Shown: positions 29,238-38,116, counted from the stretch's first letter. The stretch is 64,000 nucleotides of DNA from Actinoplanes sp. NBRC 103695 (GCF_030269485.1 NZ_BSTL01000028.1:1-64000), one strand, 5' to 3'. Made by a program: numbers and translations. The notes: a model not told the origin generated them from the letters alone.

Positions 29238-29977
29238 GTTCCCGGGCGGCGCCCGTACACCTTGACCGTGGTGCCCTTCTTCAGCTTGCCGTACAGGTAC
29301 ACGGCGTCCGACTTGAGCAGGTTGACGCAGCCGTGCGAGCCGCGCCACGCGTCATGCAGGTAGGTCGTGGTGCGGTGCAGCCCGACCCCGCCGACGAAGC
29401 GCTGCCAGTTGTACATGTTGACCTTGTACTTCTCGGAGTACTCCGGGTTGGCACGCTGCCACGTCTTGTACGTGCCGGTGGGCGTGCGGTACCCCTTCAT
29501 GCCGGTCCGCGTGACGGTCGGCTTGAAGTAGACCTTTCCACCCTTCATGACGAAGACCGTCTGGTGCGTCAGGTCGACGCAGACCGTGGTCTTCGACTTG
29601 CTGGCCTTGCAGGTCGACGTATTCGTGCCCGCCAGCCGCTTGGCCACCCCGAAGGTGGTGGGCCCGGCCAGGCCGGATGCCGGCTTGATGCCGAACCGGC
29701 TCTGGAACTTCTTGATCGCCTTGCAGTCGCCGGCCGACTGCTTGCCGTCGACGCTGAGCGTTCCGTACCCGCCCAGCTTCTTGAGGTAGCCCTCGACCTG
29801 CTTCTGGTACTTGCCCGTCGAGCACGAGGCCGCAGCGGCCCGTGTCACGACGACCACAGCCGACGGCGTACGCGCGGCGGCGCCCGCGGCCGGCGAACCG
29901 GCCACCAGCAGGCCCGCCCCGGTGACCATCGCGGTAGCGATGGCACCGATGCGCACGATTGTCCGTTGGACTCCCAA
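29234..29977 (-). CDS. L,D-transpeptidase (YkuD) with peptidoglycan-binding domain
   Basis: Exported enzyme of 247 residues that forms 3-3 cross-links or anchors proteins in peptidoglycan. It has a signal peptide (GAIATAMVTGAGLLVAGSPAAGA), a PG-binding-1-like helical domain (YLKKLGGYGTLSVDG, then IKKFQSRFGIKPASG) and a YkuD domain with VDLTHQTVFV and the active site HDAWRGSHGCVNLL (catalytic Cys, His). TTG 29977 is preferred because GGGGAGGA stands 4 bases before it; a longer ATG start at 30007 lacks one. It stands alone on its strand. Confidence 0.92.
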   Translation of the reverse strand: MGVQRTIVRIGAIATAMVTGAGLLVAGSPAAGAAARTPSAVVVVTRAAAASCSTGKYQKQVEGYLKKLGGYGTLSVDGKQSAGDCKAIKKFQSRFGIKPASGLAGPTTFGVAKRLAGTNTSTCKASKSKTTVCVDLTHQTVFVMKGGKVYFKPTVTRTGMKGYRTPTGTYKTWQRANPEYSEKYKVNMYNWQRFVGGVGLHRTTTYLHDAWRGSHGCVNLLKSDAVYLYGKLKKGTTVKVYGRRPGT

Positions 29978-30202
29978 TTCGTCCTCCCCAGTAATGCGTG
30001 CGGACATCGAAGCACACCGACGCACGGAGGCAGATCATCCGGACGTCGGTACAGAAGCAGCCCGACAGGCGAGAATCGTTACGCGGAAGATCCCTGGAAA
30101 CCGTTGCGTAACCTTCGCGTTCGCTTTTGACTATGCGCGGTGAGGCTTCGCTCGGTCACGGTGCGTCAACAGACCGATGCGAACAAGGAAATGAGGAGAG
30201 CC

Positions 30203-31570
30203 ATGTCAATAAACTCCGTGGGGCCGCGGTGGCGAGCCGCGCTCGCCGGAACGGTCGGTGTCGGGCTGGTTCTCGGCCTGGCCGCCTGTGGTGACGGTGG
30301 CGGTGACGACAGCGGGGAGGACACTCCCTCGGCAGCGGCGATCGACTGCGCTCAGTTCAGCAGCTTCGGCGACCTCAAGGGCAAGACGGTCTCCATCTAC
30401 ACCGGCATCATCACGCCGGAGGACAAGCCGCAGATCGACTCGTACAAGCCGTTCGAGCAGTGCACCGGTGTGACCGTGAAGTACGAGGGCGACAAGGCCT
30501 TCGAGACTCAGGTCCTGGTCCGGGCCAAGGCCGGCAACCCGCCGGACCTCGCCTACGTTCCGCAGCCCGGCCTGCTCGCGCAGCTCGTGGCGACGGGCAA
30601 GGCCGTCGAGGCGCCCAAGTCGGTGTCCGACAACGTCGACAAGTTCTTCGGCAAGGACTGGAAGGCGTACGGCACGGTCAACGACAAGTTCTACGCCGCG
30701 CCGCTGGGCGCGAACGTGAAGTCCCTGGTCTGGTACTCGCCGTCGGAGTTCAAGGAGAACAACTACAAGGTTCCGACGACGCTGGACGAGCTCAAGACCC
30801 TGAGCGACACGATCGCCGCCAAGGACAAGAAGCCGTGGTGCGCCGGCATCGCCAGCGGTGAGGCCACGGGCTGGCCGATCACCGACTGGATGGAGGACTT
30901 CATGCTCCGGCTGAGCGGGCCGGAGAAGTACGACCAGTGGGTCAAGCACCAGATCCCGTTCAACGGCCCGGACTCGTCCGCGGCGCTGGACGCGGTGGGC
31001 GGCTACCTGAAGAACGACAAGTACGTCAACGGTGGCTACGGCGACGTGAAGAGCATCGCCACCACCACGTTCCAGGACGGCGGCCTGCCGATCGTCGACG
31101 GCGGGTGCTCGCTGCACCGCCAGGCGAACTTCTACGCCGCCAACTGGGACAAGGACACCAAGGTGGCCGAGGACGGCGACGTCTTCGCGTTCTACCTGCC
31201 CGGCAAGGACGCCTCCAGCAAGCCGGTTCTCGGCGGTGGCGAGTTCGTGGTCTCGTTCGCCAACCGTCCGGAGGTGCAGGCCTTCCAGACCTACCTGTCC
31301 ACCGACACGTGGGCGAACGCCAAGGCCAAGCTCTCCCAGGGCTGGGTGAGTGCCAACAAGGGTCTCGACGTGAACAACCTGAGCAGCCCGATCGACAAGC
31401 TGTCGGCAGGAATCCTCCAGGACCCGAAGGCGGTCTTCCGCTTCGACGGTTCGGACCAGATGCCGGCGGCCGTGGGTTCGAACGCCTTCTGGAAGCAGAC
31501 GACCAGCTGGATCACCGGCCAGGACACCAAGACGACGGTGGACAACATCGAAAAGGCCTGGCCCAAGTGA
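30203..31570 (+). CDS. AglE-like sugar-binding lipoprotein of an ABC importer
   Basis: Extracellular solute-binding protein of 455 residues with lipobox LGLAACG. The mature part has the type I/CUT1 binding-protein features VSIYTGIITPED, ARAKAGNPPDLAYVPQPG, YAAPLGANVKSLVWY and WPITDWMEDFML; I associate this combination with AglE, the alpha-glucoside binder. ATG 30203 has GAGGAGAG upstream. The two permeases follow after a stem-loop. No ATPase is encoded nearby, so a shared MsiK-type ATPase elsewhere is expected. Confidence 0.88.
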   Translation: MSINSVGPRWRAALAGTVGVGLVLGLAACGDGGGDDSGEDTPSAAAIDCAQFSSFGDLKGKTVSIYTGIITPEDKPQIDSYKPFEQCTGVTVKYEGDKAFETQVLVRAKAGNPPDLAYVPQPGLLAQLVATGKAVEAPKSVSDNVDKFFGKDWKAYGTVNDKFYAAPLGANVKSLVWYSPSEFKENNYKVPTTLDELKTLSDTIAAKDKKPWCAGIASGEATGWPITDWMEDFMLRLSGPEKYDQWVKHQIPFNGPDSSAALDAVGGYLKNDKYVNGGYGDVKSIATTTFQDGGLPIVDGGCSLHRQANFYAANWDKDTKVAEDGDVFAFYLPGKDASSKPVLGGGEFVVSFANRPEVQAFQTYLSTDTWANAKAKLSQGWVSANKGLDVNNLSSPIDKLSAGILQDPKAVFRFDGSDQMPAAVGSNAFWKQTTSWITGQDTKTTVDNIEKAWPK

Positions 31571-31614
31571 TCTGATCGGATGATCTAGATCACACCGTAG
31601 ATCCCGTAACTTCT

Positions 31615-31649
31615 GACCGGCCGGGGCGGGCACACCGCCTCGGCCGGTC
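31615..31649 (+). terminator. Intercistronic stem-loop after the binding-protein gene
   Basis: 15-bp stem (31615-31629 with 31635-31649, one G-T wobble) around the loop GCACA. No T run follows. In binding-protein-dependent operons such structures raise the level of the first gene over the permeases. A 12-bp palindrome TGATCTAGATCA lies just before it. Confidence 0.75.
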
Positions 31650-31678
31650 TCATCTAGAAGGTAGGTGAAGGAGGCCTG

Positions 31679-32686
31679 ATGACAGACACGTTGGCCTTCT
31701 GGCCGTTCGATCCCGTCGAGACGACGTCGGGCAAGGTCGTCCAGATGCTCGCGGCGATCCTCGTGTTCATCGCGATCATGGGCATCATCCTGTTCCTGGC
31801 CAGCCTGGCCAAGGGACGCAGCGGCGACCGGGCAGTGGGTTACCTCTACCTGGCGCCGACCCTTCTCATGCTGCTGGTCGGACTGGTCTACCCCGGTCTG
31901 CGTACGGTCTGGCAGTCGTTCTTCAACGCCGCCGGCGACGCGTTCATCGGGCTGGACAACTACGCCACGATCTTCAGCGACGCCGACCAGCTCACCGTGC
32001 TGCGCAACACGGTCTTCTGGGTCGTGGTGACGCCGTTCGTCGCCACCGCGGTCGGCCTGATCTACGCGATCCTGGTCGACAAGGCCCGGCTCGAGTCGGC
32101 CGCCAAGGCACTGATCTTCCTGCCGATGGCGATCTCGTTCGTCGGCGCGTCGATCATCTGGCGGTTCGTCTACGAGTACCGGCCCAACCAGGGCAGCGTG
32201 AAGCAGATCGGCCTGCTCAACCAGGTTCTGGTCTGGCTGGGCGCCGAGCCGCATCAGTGGCTGATCGACTCGCCGCTGAACACGTTCCTGCTCATCGTCG
32301 TGATGATCTGGATCCAGGCGGGCTTCGCGATGACCGTGCTGTCGGCGGCCATCAAGGCGATCCCGGACGACGTGATCGAGGCGGCCCGGCTGGACGGGGT
32401 CACCGCGTTCGGCATGTTCCGCTTCATCACCCTGCCGAGCATCCGCCCGGCCGTGGTCGTCGTGCTCACCACGATCGGCATCGCCACGCTGAAGGTCTTC
32501 GACATCGTCCGCACGATGACCGGCGGCCAGTTCAACACCAGCGTGGTGGCCAACGAGTTCTACAGCCAGAGCTTCCGCAGCGACAACCAGGGTCTCGGCG
32601 CGGCCCTCGCGGTGCTGCTGTTCGTGCTCGTGATCCCGATCGTCGTCTACAACATCCGCCAGCTCAGAGCATCGGAGGCACGATGA
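31679..32686 (+). CDS. AglF-like ABC sugar transporter permease
   Basis: Membrane subunit of 335 residues, about seven membrane helices. The first two segments precede the conserved MalF-type core (YLYLAPTLLMLLVGLVYPGLRT). The ATPase-contact EAA loop is EAARLDGVTAFGMFRFITLP. ATG 31679 has GGAGG 8 bases upstream. Its stop overlaps the ATG of the second permease. It forms the translocation channel with AglG. Confidence 0.9.
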   Translation: MTDTLAFWPFDPVETTSGKVVQMLAAILVFIAIMGIILFLASLAKGRSGDRAVGYLYLAPTLLMLLVGLVYPGLRTVWQSFFNAAGDAFIGLDNYATIFSDADQLTVLRNTVFWVVVTPFVATAVGLIYAILVDKARLESAAKALIFLPMAISFVGASIIWRFVYEYRPNQGSVKQIGLLNQVLVWLGAEPHQWLIDSPLNTFLLIVVMIWIQAGFAMTVLSAAIKAIPDDVIEAARLDGVTAFGMFRFITLPSIRPAVVVVLTTIGIATLKVFDIVRTMTGGQFNTSVVANEFYSQSFRSDNQGLGAALAVLLFVLVIPIVVYNIRQLRASEAR

Positions 32687-33606
32687 GCAGCGCACCGATC
32701 GCTCCGGTCACGGTTTCGGATGCGCCGTTGAAAGCACCCAGGGAGACCGCGGCCGGTAAGGCGAAGAAGCGGCTCACCTCGCCGTGGGCGTCGCTGTTCG
32801 CGGTGGTCCTCGCGGTGCTGTGGACGTTGCCGACGTTCGGTCTGCTGGTGTCGTCGTTCCGCCCTCAGCGCGACATCCGCACCAGCGGCTGGTGGACGTT
32901 CTTCAGCGACCCGCAGATGACGCTGGACAACTACCGGTCCGTCCTCGGCACGGACCAGGCCGGCGGGCTGGGTGACTACTTCATCAACTCGTTCATCATC
33001 ACCATCCCGTCGGTGCTGATCCCGGTGACGCTGGCGGCCCTGGCCGCGTACGCGTTCGCCTGGATCAGGTTCCCCGGGAAGAACATCCTGTTCGTCGCGG
33101 TCTTCGCTCTGCAGATCGTGCCGATCCAGGTGACCCTGATCCCGCTGCTGACGCTCTATGTCGACGGTGGGATCGCCGGGACGTTCTGGCCGATCTGGTT
33201 GTCGCACTCGATCTTCGCGCTGCCGCTGGCCGTGTTCATCCTGCACAACTTCATGAAGGAAGTGCCGGCGACCCTGCTCGAGGCGGCCCGGATCGACGGC
33301 GCCGGCCACGTCGCCATCTTCTTCCGGGTGCTGCTGCCGTTGCTGCGCCCGGCCCTGGCGGCGTTCGGCATCTTCCAGTTCCTCTGGGTCTGGAACGACC
33401 TGCTGGTCGCTCTGACCTTCGCGGGCGGCGGCAACGCGGTGGCTCCGGTCACGGTGGCGCTGGCCAACCTGGCCGGTACCCGCGGCAACGCGTGGCATCT
33501 GCTGTCGGCCGGCGCGTTCGTGTCGATCGTCGTACCGGTGCTGGTGTTCCTCTCCTCCCAGCGCTACTTCGTCCGCGGCCTGCTCGCGGGCAGCGTCAAG
33601 GGCTGA
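32683..33606 (+). CDS. AglG-like ABC sugar transporter permease
   Basis: Second membrane subunit, 307 residues, six membrane helices after a basic N-terminal tail (KAKKRLTSPW). The EAA loop EAARIDGAGHVAIFFRVLLP, the preceding PLAVFILHNFMKEVP and LWVWNDLLVALTF place it in the MalG/AglG family. Start ATG overlaps the AglF stop (ATGA). No glycosidase or regulator follows; a strong inverted repeat closes the operon. Confidence 0.9.
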   Translation: MSSAPIAPVTVSDAPLKAPRETAAGKAKKRLTSPWASLFAVVLAVLWTLPTFGLLVSSFRPQRDIRTSGWWTFFSDPQMTLDNYRSVLGTDQAGGLGDYFINSFIITIPSVLIPVTLAALAAYAFAWIRFPGKNILFVAVFALQIVPIQVTLIPLLTLYVDGGIAGTFWPIWLSHSIFALPLAVFILHNFMKEVPATLLEAARIDGAGHVAIFFRVLLPLLRPALAAFGIFQFLWVWNDLLVALTFAGGGNAVAPVTVALANLAGTRGNAWHLLSAGAFVSIVVPVLVFLSSQRYFVRGLLAGSVKG

Positions 33607-33608
33607 GT

Positions 33609-33645
33609 TTCGGGCGTGCTCCTCGCTTCGGGGGGCACGCCCGAA
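33609..33645. terminator. Bidirectional terminator-like hairpin
   Basis: TTCGGGCGTGC (33609-33619) and its exact complement (33635-33645), loop 15 nt. It lies between the convergent stops of the AglG permease and the CAP-domain gene. Confidence 0.75.
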
Positions 33646-33651
33646 GCAGGA

Positions 33652-34521
33652 TCAGTCCGGTGTGGCGAAGTCCTGCACCCAGTAGGCGGTGTCGTCGGAC
33701 GCGAACGCCAGGCCGATCCCCATCTGGCGCAGCCGGCAGTCCATGATGTTCTCCCGGTGTTCCGGGCTGTGCCACCAGCCGTCGACGACCTCGTAGGAGC
33801 TGTCGACCCCCCGCGCGATGTTCTCGCCGTAGCGGCTCCAGTCGTACCCCGCGTCCTCGACCCGCTCCCCCGCCTTCTCACCGTTGCGCGACTCGTGCGC
33901 GAAGTACTCGTGCCGCGCCATGTCCGCCGCGTGCCGGTTGGCGGCCGTGATCAGCCGGCGGTCGAGCGTCAGCCTCTCGCACCCGCCCCGCCGCCGCTTC
34001 TCATTGACCAGGGTCAAAACCTGCTGCTGTACGGGCGCGGCCGGGCTACCCGACACCGAGGCGGGCGTGACGTCCCGCCGCGACGCGTCGACGACGTTGG
34101 CCGGCTTGGCCGCGGGTGCCGCGGCGGGCTTCCCCGCGGGCTCGGCGGCGACCGGCGCCGGGTCCTCGGCCACGGGCGGCGCATCCTGCTGCGGCGGCTC
34201 GGCGGCCTGCGGATCCGCCGCCTGACCACCCGGCCGTTGCGGCGCCGCGGCGGCCGCGGCGGGATCGTCGTCCGCCGCCGGCTCGGCGTGGCCTCCGGGC
34301 CGGGCCACGTTCGCCGCCGGCTGCTGGCCCGGTCCCGGCAGATCCAGATCCGGTACGCCCGGCGCCCCGCCGCCCATGGCGGGCGACAGATCCGACATGC
34401 CCGGGAACTCCATGGCCGGCACGTCAGGAGTCGTATCCGCTCCCGCCGTCGTCGCGGCGACGGCACCCGCCAGCAACACCACCGACGCCGTCACACACAC
34501 CACCACCAGCGGTTTCCGCAT
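33652..34521 (-). CDS. Secreted CAP (SCP/PR-1) domain protein
   Basis: Secreted protein of 289 residues. The signal peptide MRKPLVVVCVTASVVLLAG is followed by a 130-residue Pro/Ala/Gly/Asp spacer and then a CAP domain: VNEKRRRGGCERLTLD, AADMARHEYFAHES, GENIARG and WWHSPEHRENIMD, with the His/Glu pairs of the family cavity. ATG 34521 has AGGGAAG upstream; ATG 34542 is an alternative. CAP proteins of bacteria are poorly understood; possible roles are lipid or peptidoglycan binding at the surface. Confidence 0.9.
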   Translation of the reverse strand: MRKPLVVVCVTASVVLLAGAVAATTAGADTTPDVPAMEFPGMSDLSPAMGGGAPGVPDLDLPGPGQQPAANVARPGGHAEPAADDDPAAAAAAPQRPGGQAADPQAAEPPQQDAPPVAEDPAPVAAEPAGKPAAAPAAKPANVVDASRRDVTPASVSGSPAAPVQQQVLTLVNEKRRRGGCERLTLDRRLITAANRHAADMARHEYFAHESRNGEKAGERVEDAGYDWSRYGENIARGVDSSYEVVDGWWHSPEHRENIMDCRLRQMGIGLAFASDDTAYWVQDFATPD

Positions 34522-34680
34522 CCAGAGCTTCCCTACATCCATTGCGCCGTGGCCGACTCCACAACGCCCCGGCCGGACCAACGCCCCACCGGCGGCCCCG
34601 GTGACTTCCCGCCCACCCCGCCCGGCCCTCGCCACCCGCGGCAAAGATCCACTTGACCTGCGCTTTCACGCCCCTGCCGC

Positions 34681-34699
34681 TGTCCGGACAATGCGGACA
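34681..34699. promoter_or_regulatory. Dyad in the divergent CAP/DoxX intergenic region
   Basis: TGTCCGGACA (a 10-bp palindrome) followed by TGCGGACA, giving TGTCCG-N7-CGGACA. A plausible operator for one or both flanking genes. Confidence 0.4.
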
Positions 34700-34769
34700 C
34701 TTCATCCGTACGGGGTAACCCACCCTGCCGTTCTTGTCACACTTTCCGGTGCCGTCTCGTCCAGTCCGC

Positions 34770-35120
34770 ATGCACACCGCGTACGTCACGCTCACCATCA
34801 CCGCGGCGGTCTTCACCGCCGTGGCCGCGGTCACCTACCTGATCGGCCACGACTACCCCAGGGCCCAGGCCGACATGAAACGCGTGCCCCGTTCCTGGCT
34901 GCCGTTCCTGGGCGTGGCGCTGGCCTCGGGCGCGCTCGGCCTGGTCGCCGGTCTGGCCGTGCCGTGGCTCGGCGTCATCGCCGCCGCGGCCCTGGTGCTC
35001 TACTTCATCGGCGCATTGATCGCCCACCTGCGCGTGGGTTCCCGCAAACTGCTCGGCTGGGCCGTCTTCTTCACCACCGAGCTGGCAACCCTGATCGTGA
35101 CGGTCGCCTACCGCTATTGA
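34770..35120 (+). CDS. DoxX-like small membrane protein
   Basis: Protein of 116 residues with four membrane helices (AYVTLTITAAVFTAVAAVTYL; FLGVALASGALGLVAGLAV; LGVIAAAALVLYFIGALIAHL; WAVFFTTELATLIVTVAY), matching the DoxX/DoxX-like 4-TM fold in size. The short loop KRVPRSWLPFLG after helix one is typical. The start is ATG 34770, with an in-frame but unlikely alternative at 34734. The function of such proteins is unsettled (redox or lipid-related). It ends overlapping the convergent SnoaL-like gene by 7 bases. Confidence 0.8.
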   Translation: MHTAYVTLTITAAVFTAVAAVTYLIGHDYPRAQADMKRVPRSWLPFLGVALASGALGLVAGLAVPWLGVIAAAALVLYFIGALIAHLRVGSRKLLGWAVFFTTELATLIVTVAYRY

Positions 35121-35512
35121 GCCAGAGCAGCGGCCATCTTCAGAGTGTCCTGATACTCCCGCAGCAACGTGACCTTTCCATCATGGACAGTCAGCACGGT
35201 GATGAAGTCCGCCTCGGCCTGCCGCCCGGTGGCGACAGCGGTGGCGGTGAGGGAGTACTCGACGACGATCGTCGACGGATCGACCAGGGAATGAACCGTC
35301 CTCACCGCACAGTCGTCGATGCGAAGAGGCAGCGCCGCCCGCGCGGGGCCGGCGAAGGCCAGGAACTCAGCCTTGCCCTGGATGCGTGACGGCCGGCCCG
35401 GCGCCGCGAACGGCCATTCGACGATCACGTCGTCGGCGAGGTCGTCGGCGCCGACGGTGGCGCCGGCCAGCCACCGGTCGCGCATGCGGTTGAAGGCATC
35501 CCGCGGGGTCAT
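35114..35512 (-). CDS. SnoaL/NTF2-like protein
   Basis: Small cone-shaped-barrel protein of 132 residues. The start TPRDAFNRMRDRWLAG, then VIVEWPFAAPGRP and DFITVLTVHDGKVTLLREYQD, are typical of SnoaL-like/nuclear transport factor 2 proteins, which act as isomerases, cyclases or ligand binders. The ATG at 35512 has GGAG 5 bases upstream. It is divergent from a TetR gene, with two TetR-type operators between them, so it is probably the target of that regulator. Confidence 0.85.
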   Translation of the reverse strand: MTPRDAFNRMRDRWLAGATVGADDLADDVIVEWPFAAPGRPSRIQGKAEFLAFAGPARAALPLRIDDCAVRTVHSLVDPSTIVVEYSLTATAVATGRQAEADFITVLTVHDGKVTLLREYQDTLKMAAALAQ

Positions 35513-35537
35513 GAACACTCCTCGACGAAGGCTAAGA

Positions 35538-35580
35538 TGAGTGACGACTCACGTACGCACGATAATGAGTGGTGACTCAT
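35538..35580. promoter_or_regulatory. Two TetR-type operators
   Basis: TGAGTGACGACTCA at 35538-35551 and ATGAGTGGTGACTCAT at 35565-35580, both TGAGT-N4-ACTCA dyads, 27 bases apart centre to centre. The second ends one base before the TetR start codon. Confidence 0.85.
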
Positions 35581-35581
35581 C

Positions 35582-36160
35582 TTGTCCAGACCCCTACGCG
35601 CGGATGCCCGGCGGAACCGGGCGAAGATCCTGGCCGCGGCCGAGCAGGTGTTCGCCGAAGGCGGCCCGGAGGCGTCGACCGAGGAGGTCGCGCGACGCGC
35701 CGGGGTGGCCGCCGGGACGGTCTTCCGGCACTTCCCCACCAAGGCCGACCTGCTGCGGGCGCTGATGAAGGACCTGCTGGAACAGGTCACCGCCGACGCG
35801 GCCGAACTGGCCACGAGCGGGGATCCGGCCACCGGCCTGTTCGAGTTCTTCGGCCGGCTGGTCCGGCGCACGGCGGCCAACCGCACCGTCGTCGGCCTGC
35901 TGGCCGTGCCTCTGAGCGGCCCGATCACCTCGCTCGCCGACGTGGTGGCAGAGCTGCTGCGCCGGGCGCAGGAGGCCGGCGCGGTCCGCCTGGAGGTGCG
36001 CCCCGACGAGGTGATGGCCCTGCTGGAGAGCACCTGCCAGGGCGCCCTGAGCGGCGCCTGGACCGACGACCTCCGCGACCGCACGCTCGAGATCATTTTT
36101 TTCGGCCTGCGCGCGCACCGCCCCCTCCCCCACCCCGGCACTGGGTGGGCGGAAAGTTAG
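35582..36160 (+). CDS. TetR-family transcriptional regulator
   Basis: Repressor of 192 residues. The N-terminal HTH reads NRAKILAAAEQVFAEGG, EEVARRAGVAAGTVFRHFPTKADLL, a canonical TetR fold; the C-terminal ligand domain (LRRAQEAGAVRLEVRPDEV) is of the class with the bind-and-release helices. The only start in frame is TTG 35582, as a stop lies three codons earlier. It has no ribosome site and abuts the second operator, so the mRNA may be leaderless or nearly so. Likely represses itself and the SnoaL-like gene. Confidence 0.88.
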   Translation: MSRPLRADARRNRAKILAAAEQVFAEGGPEASTEEVARRAGVAAGTVFRHFPTKADLLRALMKDLLEQVTADAAELATSGDPATGLFEFFGRLVRRTAANRTVVGLLAVPLSGPITSLADVVAELLRRAQEAGAVRLEVRPDEVMALLESTCQGALSGAWTDDLRDRTLEIIFFGLRAHRPLPHPGTGWAES

Positions 36161-36218
36161 GCGGCGGGTACGGCAGTTTTGCGGCTCGTCCACAGGTGCG
36201 GAGCTGGCGAAGCATTCT

Positions 36219-36231
36219 CGAAACTTCCGGG
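36219..36231 (+). promoter_or_regulatory. CGAAACTTCCGGG motif upstream of the chemosensory operon
   Basis: This 13-mer ends 23 bases before the first cheW. The same 13 bases occur at 58792-58804 upstream of the deacetylase gene. Possible shared control site; chance cannot be excluded. Confidence 0.3.
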
Positions 36232-36254
36232 CATATTGTCGTTAATCTGGGCCA

Positions 36255-36737
36255 ATGGCACAGAGCGAGAGGGCTGGGCCCGAGGGTGAGGGCGGGAACT
36301 CGCTCGTCTTCCGGGCCGGTTCCATGCTGTGCGCGCTCCGCCTGGACGAGGTCATCGAGACCATGCGCCCGCTCGCGACCCGGGCCCTGGCCGGCGCCCC
36401 CGCCTTCGTGCGCGGGGTGTGCATCATGCGCGGCGTGCCCGCCCCGGTCGTCGACGTCGCCCGGCTGCTCGGCGGCGAGGAGGCCGAGGTCGCGCGGTTC
36501 GTGGCGGTACGGGCCGAGCACGGCCCGGTGGCCTTCGCGACCGGTGAGGTGCTCGGGATCCGGGTCACGGCCGCCGGTGGGACGCACCCGGGGCTGCTGA
36601 CCGGCGCCTCCAGCCGGCTCGTCGCGGGGGTCGGCACGCTCGACGCCGAGCCCTTGCTGCTGCTGCAGGGCATGCGGGTGGTCCCGGACCATGTCTGGCA
36701 GGCCGCCGCGGGTCAGGCGGAGGCGGTGGCGCCGTGA
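36255..36737 (+). CDS. cheW: CheW-like coupling protein, first copy
   Basis: Scaffold protein of 160 residues linking receptor and CheA in a chemosensory array. The CheW fold is seen in LVFRAGSMLCALRLDEVIETM, FVRGVCIMRGVPAPVVDVARLLGG and GIRVTAAGG, giving the two five-stranded barrels. The first 14 residues are a Gly/Glu tail. First gene of a tightly overlapping operon that reads into cheR through GTGA. It occupies the WspB/D-like position in the cluster. Confidence 0.88.
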   Translation: MAQSERAGPEGEGGNSLVFRAGSMLCALRLDEVIETMRPLATRALAGAPAFVRGVCIMRGVPAPVVDVARLLGGEEAEVARFVAVRAEHGPVAFATGEVLGIRVTAAGGTHPGLLTGASSRLVAGVGTLDAEPLLLLQGMRVVPDHVWQAAAGQAEAVAP

Positions 36738-38116
36738 TCGAGACCAGTGACGTGACCCGCTTCCGCGAGCTGCTGGCGGCGCGGCTGGGCTGGACGTTCG
36801 CCGACAACGACGTGCCGCACCTGACGCAGGAGCTGCTGCGGCGGGCCGAGACGAACGGGCTCGCCCAGGGCGGCTATCTCCGGCGGCTGGCGGCCGGTTG
36901 GGGCCACGAGCTGGCCGCGCTCGCCGAGGAACTGACGATCACCGAGACCTACTTCTTCCGGCACGGCGAGCAGTTCCGGGCGCTGGCCGGAGCGGCGTTG
37001 CCGGAGCGGATGGCGGCCCGGGCCACCCAGCGGGTGCTGCGGCTGCTGTCGGTCGGGTGCTCGTCCGGCGAGGAGGCGTACACGCTGGGGATCGTGGCCC
37101 GCGATCTGCTGCCGGATCCGGGCTGGATCATCTCGGTGCTCGGCGTGGACGCCAACCCGGCCATGCTGCGCAAGGCCGGGCGCGCCCACTACTCGGCCTG
37201 GTCGTTGCGGGAGACCCCGGATGACGTACGGGAACGCTGGTTCCATCCGCACGACAGCACGTACGAGGTGGATGCCGGCGTCCGCGCGATCGTGCGATTC
37301 CGCCAGCACAACGTGGCCGAGGACGACGCCGATCTGTGGCGCCCGGAGCAGTACGACGTGATCTTCTGCCGCAACCTGCTGATGTATCTGACCCCGGACA
37401 CCGCGGGCGCGCTGATCGCCCGGATGACGGCGGCGCTGGCCCCGGGCGGTTACCTCTTCCTCGGGCACACCGACTCGCTGGGCAGCCGCCCGGCGGGTCT
37501 GGAGCCGATGCACAGCCATGCGACGTTCTACTACCGCCGCACGACCGCCCCGAGCCCCGCACCGCCGCCGCAGACAGCGATCCCGGACGTCGTACGCATC
37601 GCGCCCGCCCCACCGGAACCCACCCGGGCGCCGGAGGGGATCCTCACGCTGATCCACCAGGAACGCTTCGCGGAGGCGCTCGCCGAGAGCGAGCGGACCG
37701 ACCGTTCCGGCCCGCGCGACCTGCTCGTGCACGGCGTCCTGCTGGCGCAGGCCGGGCGTCTCGCGGACGCCGAGATGGAGGTGCGCGCGCTGCTCGACGC
37801 CAACGGCCTGGACGCCGACGCGCATCACCTGCTCGGTGTCTGCCTGGAGGGCGGCGCGGCGGTGGACGTGGCGATCGGGCACTACCGGCTGGCCGCCTAC
37901 CTGGATCCGGCGTTCGCGATGCCGCGCCTGCGGCTGGGTCTGCTGGCCCGGCGCCGGGGCGACCACCGGACCGCGAACGCCGAGCTGGACCGTGCCCTGC
38001 ATCTGCTGCGCGACGAGCGGGACGACCGGATCGTGCTGTTCGGCGGCGGCTTCGGCCGGATCGCCCTGACCACCCTGTGCCGCACCGAGCTGGGCACCGC
38101 GGGAGCCCCGCGATGA
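36734..38116 (+). CDS. cheR: CheR methyltransferase with C-terminal TPR
   Basis: Methylates receptor glutamates using S-adenosylmethionine. Of 460 residues, the first 60 form the helical CheR-N domain; the catalytic domain has ELTITETYFFRHGEQF, the SAM site LSVGCSSGEEAYTLG and the conserved YDVIFCRNLLMYL. After a proline linker (about 280-300), residues 300-445 carry TPR-like repeats (GVCLEGGAAVDVAIGHYRLA-like), the WspC-type extension. Start GTG 36734 overlaps the cheW stop, and its own stop overlaps a short minicistron. Confidence 0.93.
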   Translation: MIETSDVTRFRELLAARLGWTFADNDVPHLTQELLRRAETNGLAQGGYLRRLAAGWGHELAALAEELTITETYFFRHGEQFRALAGAALPERMAARATQRVLRLLSVGCSSGEEAYTLGIVARDLLPDPGWIISVLGVDANPAMLRKAGRAHYSAWSLRETPDDVRERWFHPHDSTYEVDAGVRAIVRFRQHNVAEDDADLWRPEQYDVIFCRNLLMYLTPDTAGALIARMTAALAPGGYLFLGHTDSLGSRPAGLEPMHSHATFYYRRTTAPSPAPPPQTAIPDVVRIAPAPPEPTRAPEGILTLIHQERFAEALAESERTDRSGPRDLLVHGVLLAQAGRLADAEMEVRALLDANGLDADAHHLLGVCLEGGAAVDVAIGHYRLAAYLDPAFAMPRLRLGLLARRRGDHRTANAELDRALHLLRDERDDRIVLFGGGFGRIALTTLCRTELGTAGAPR

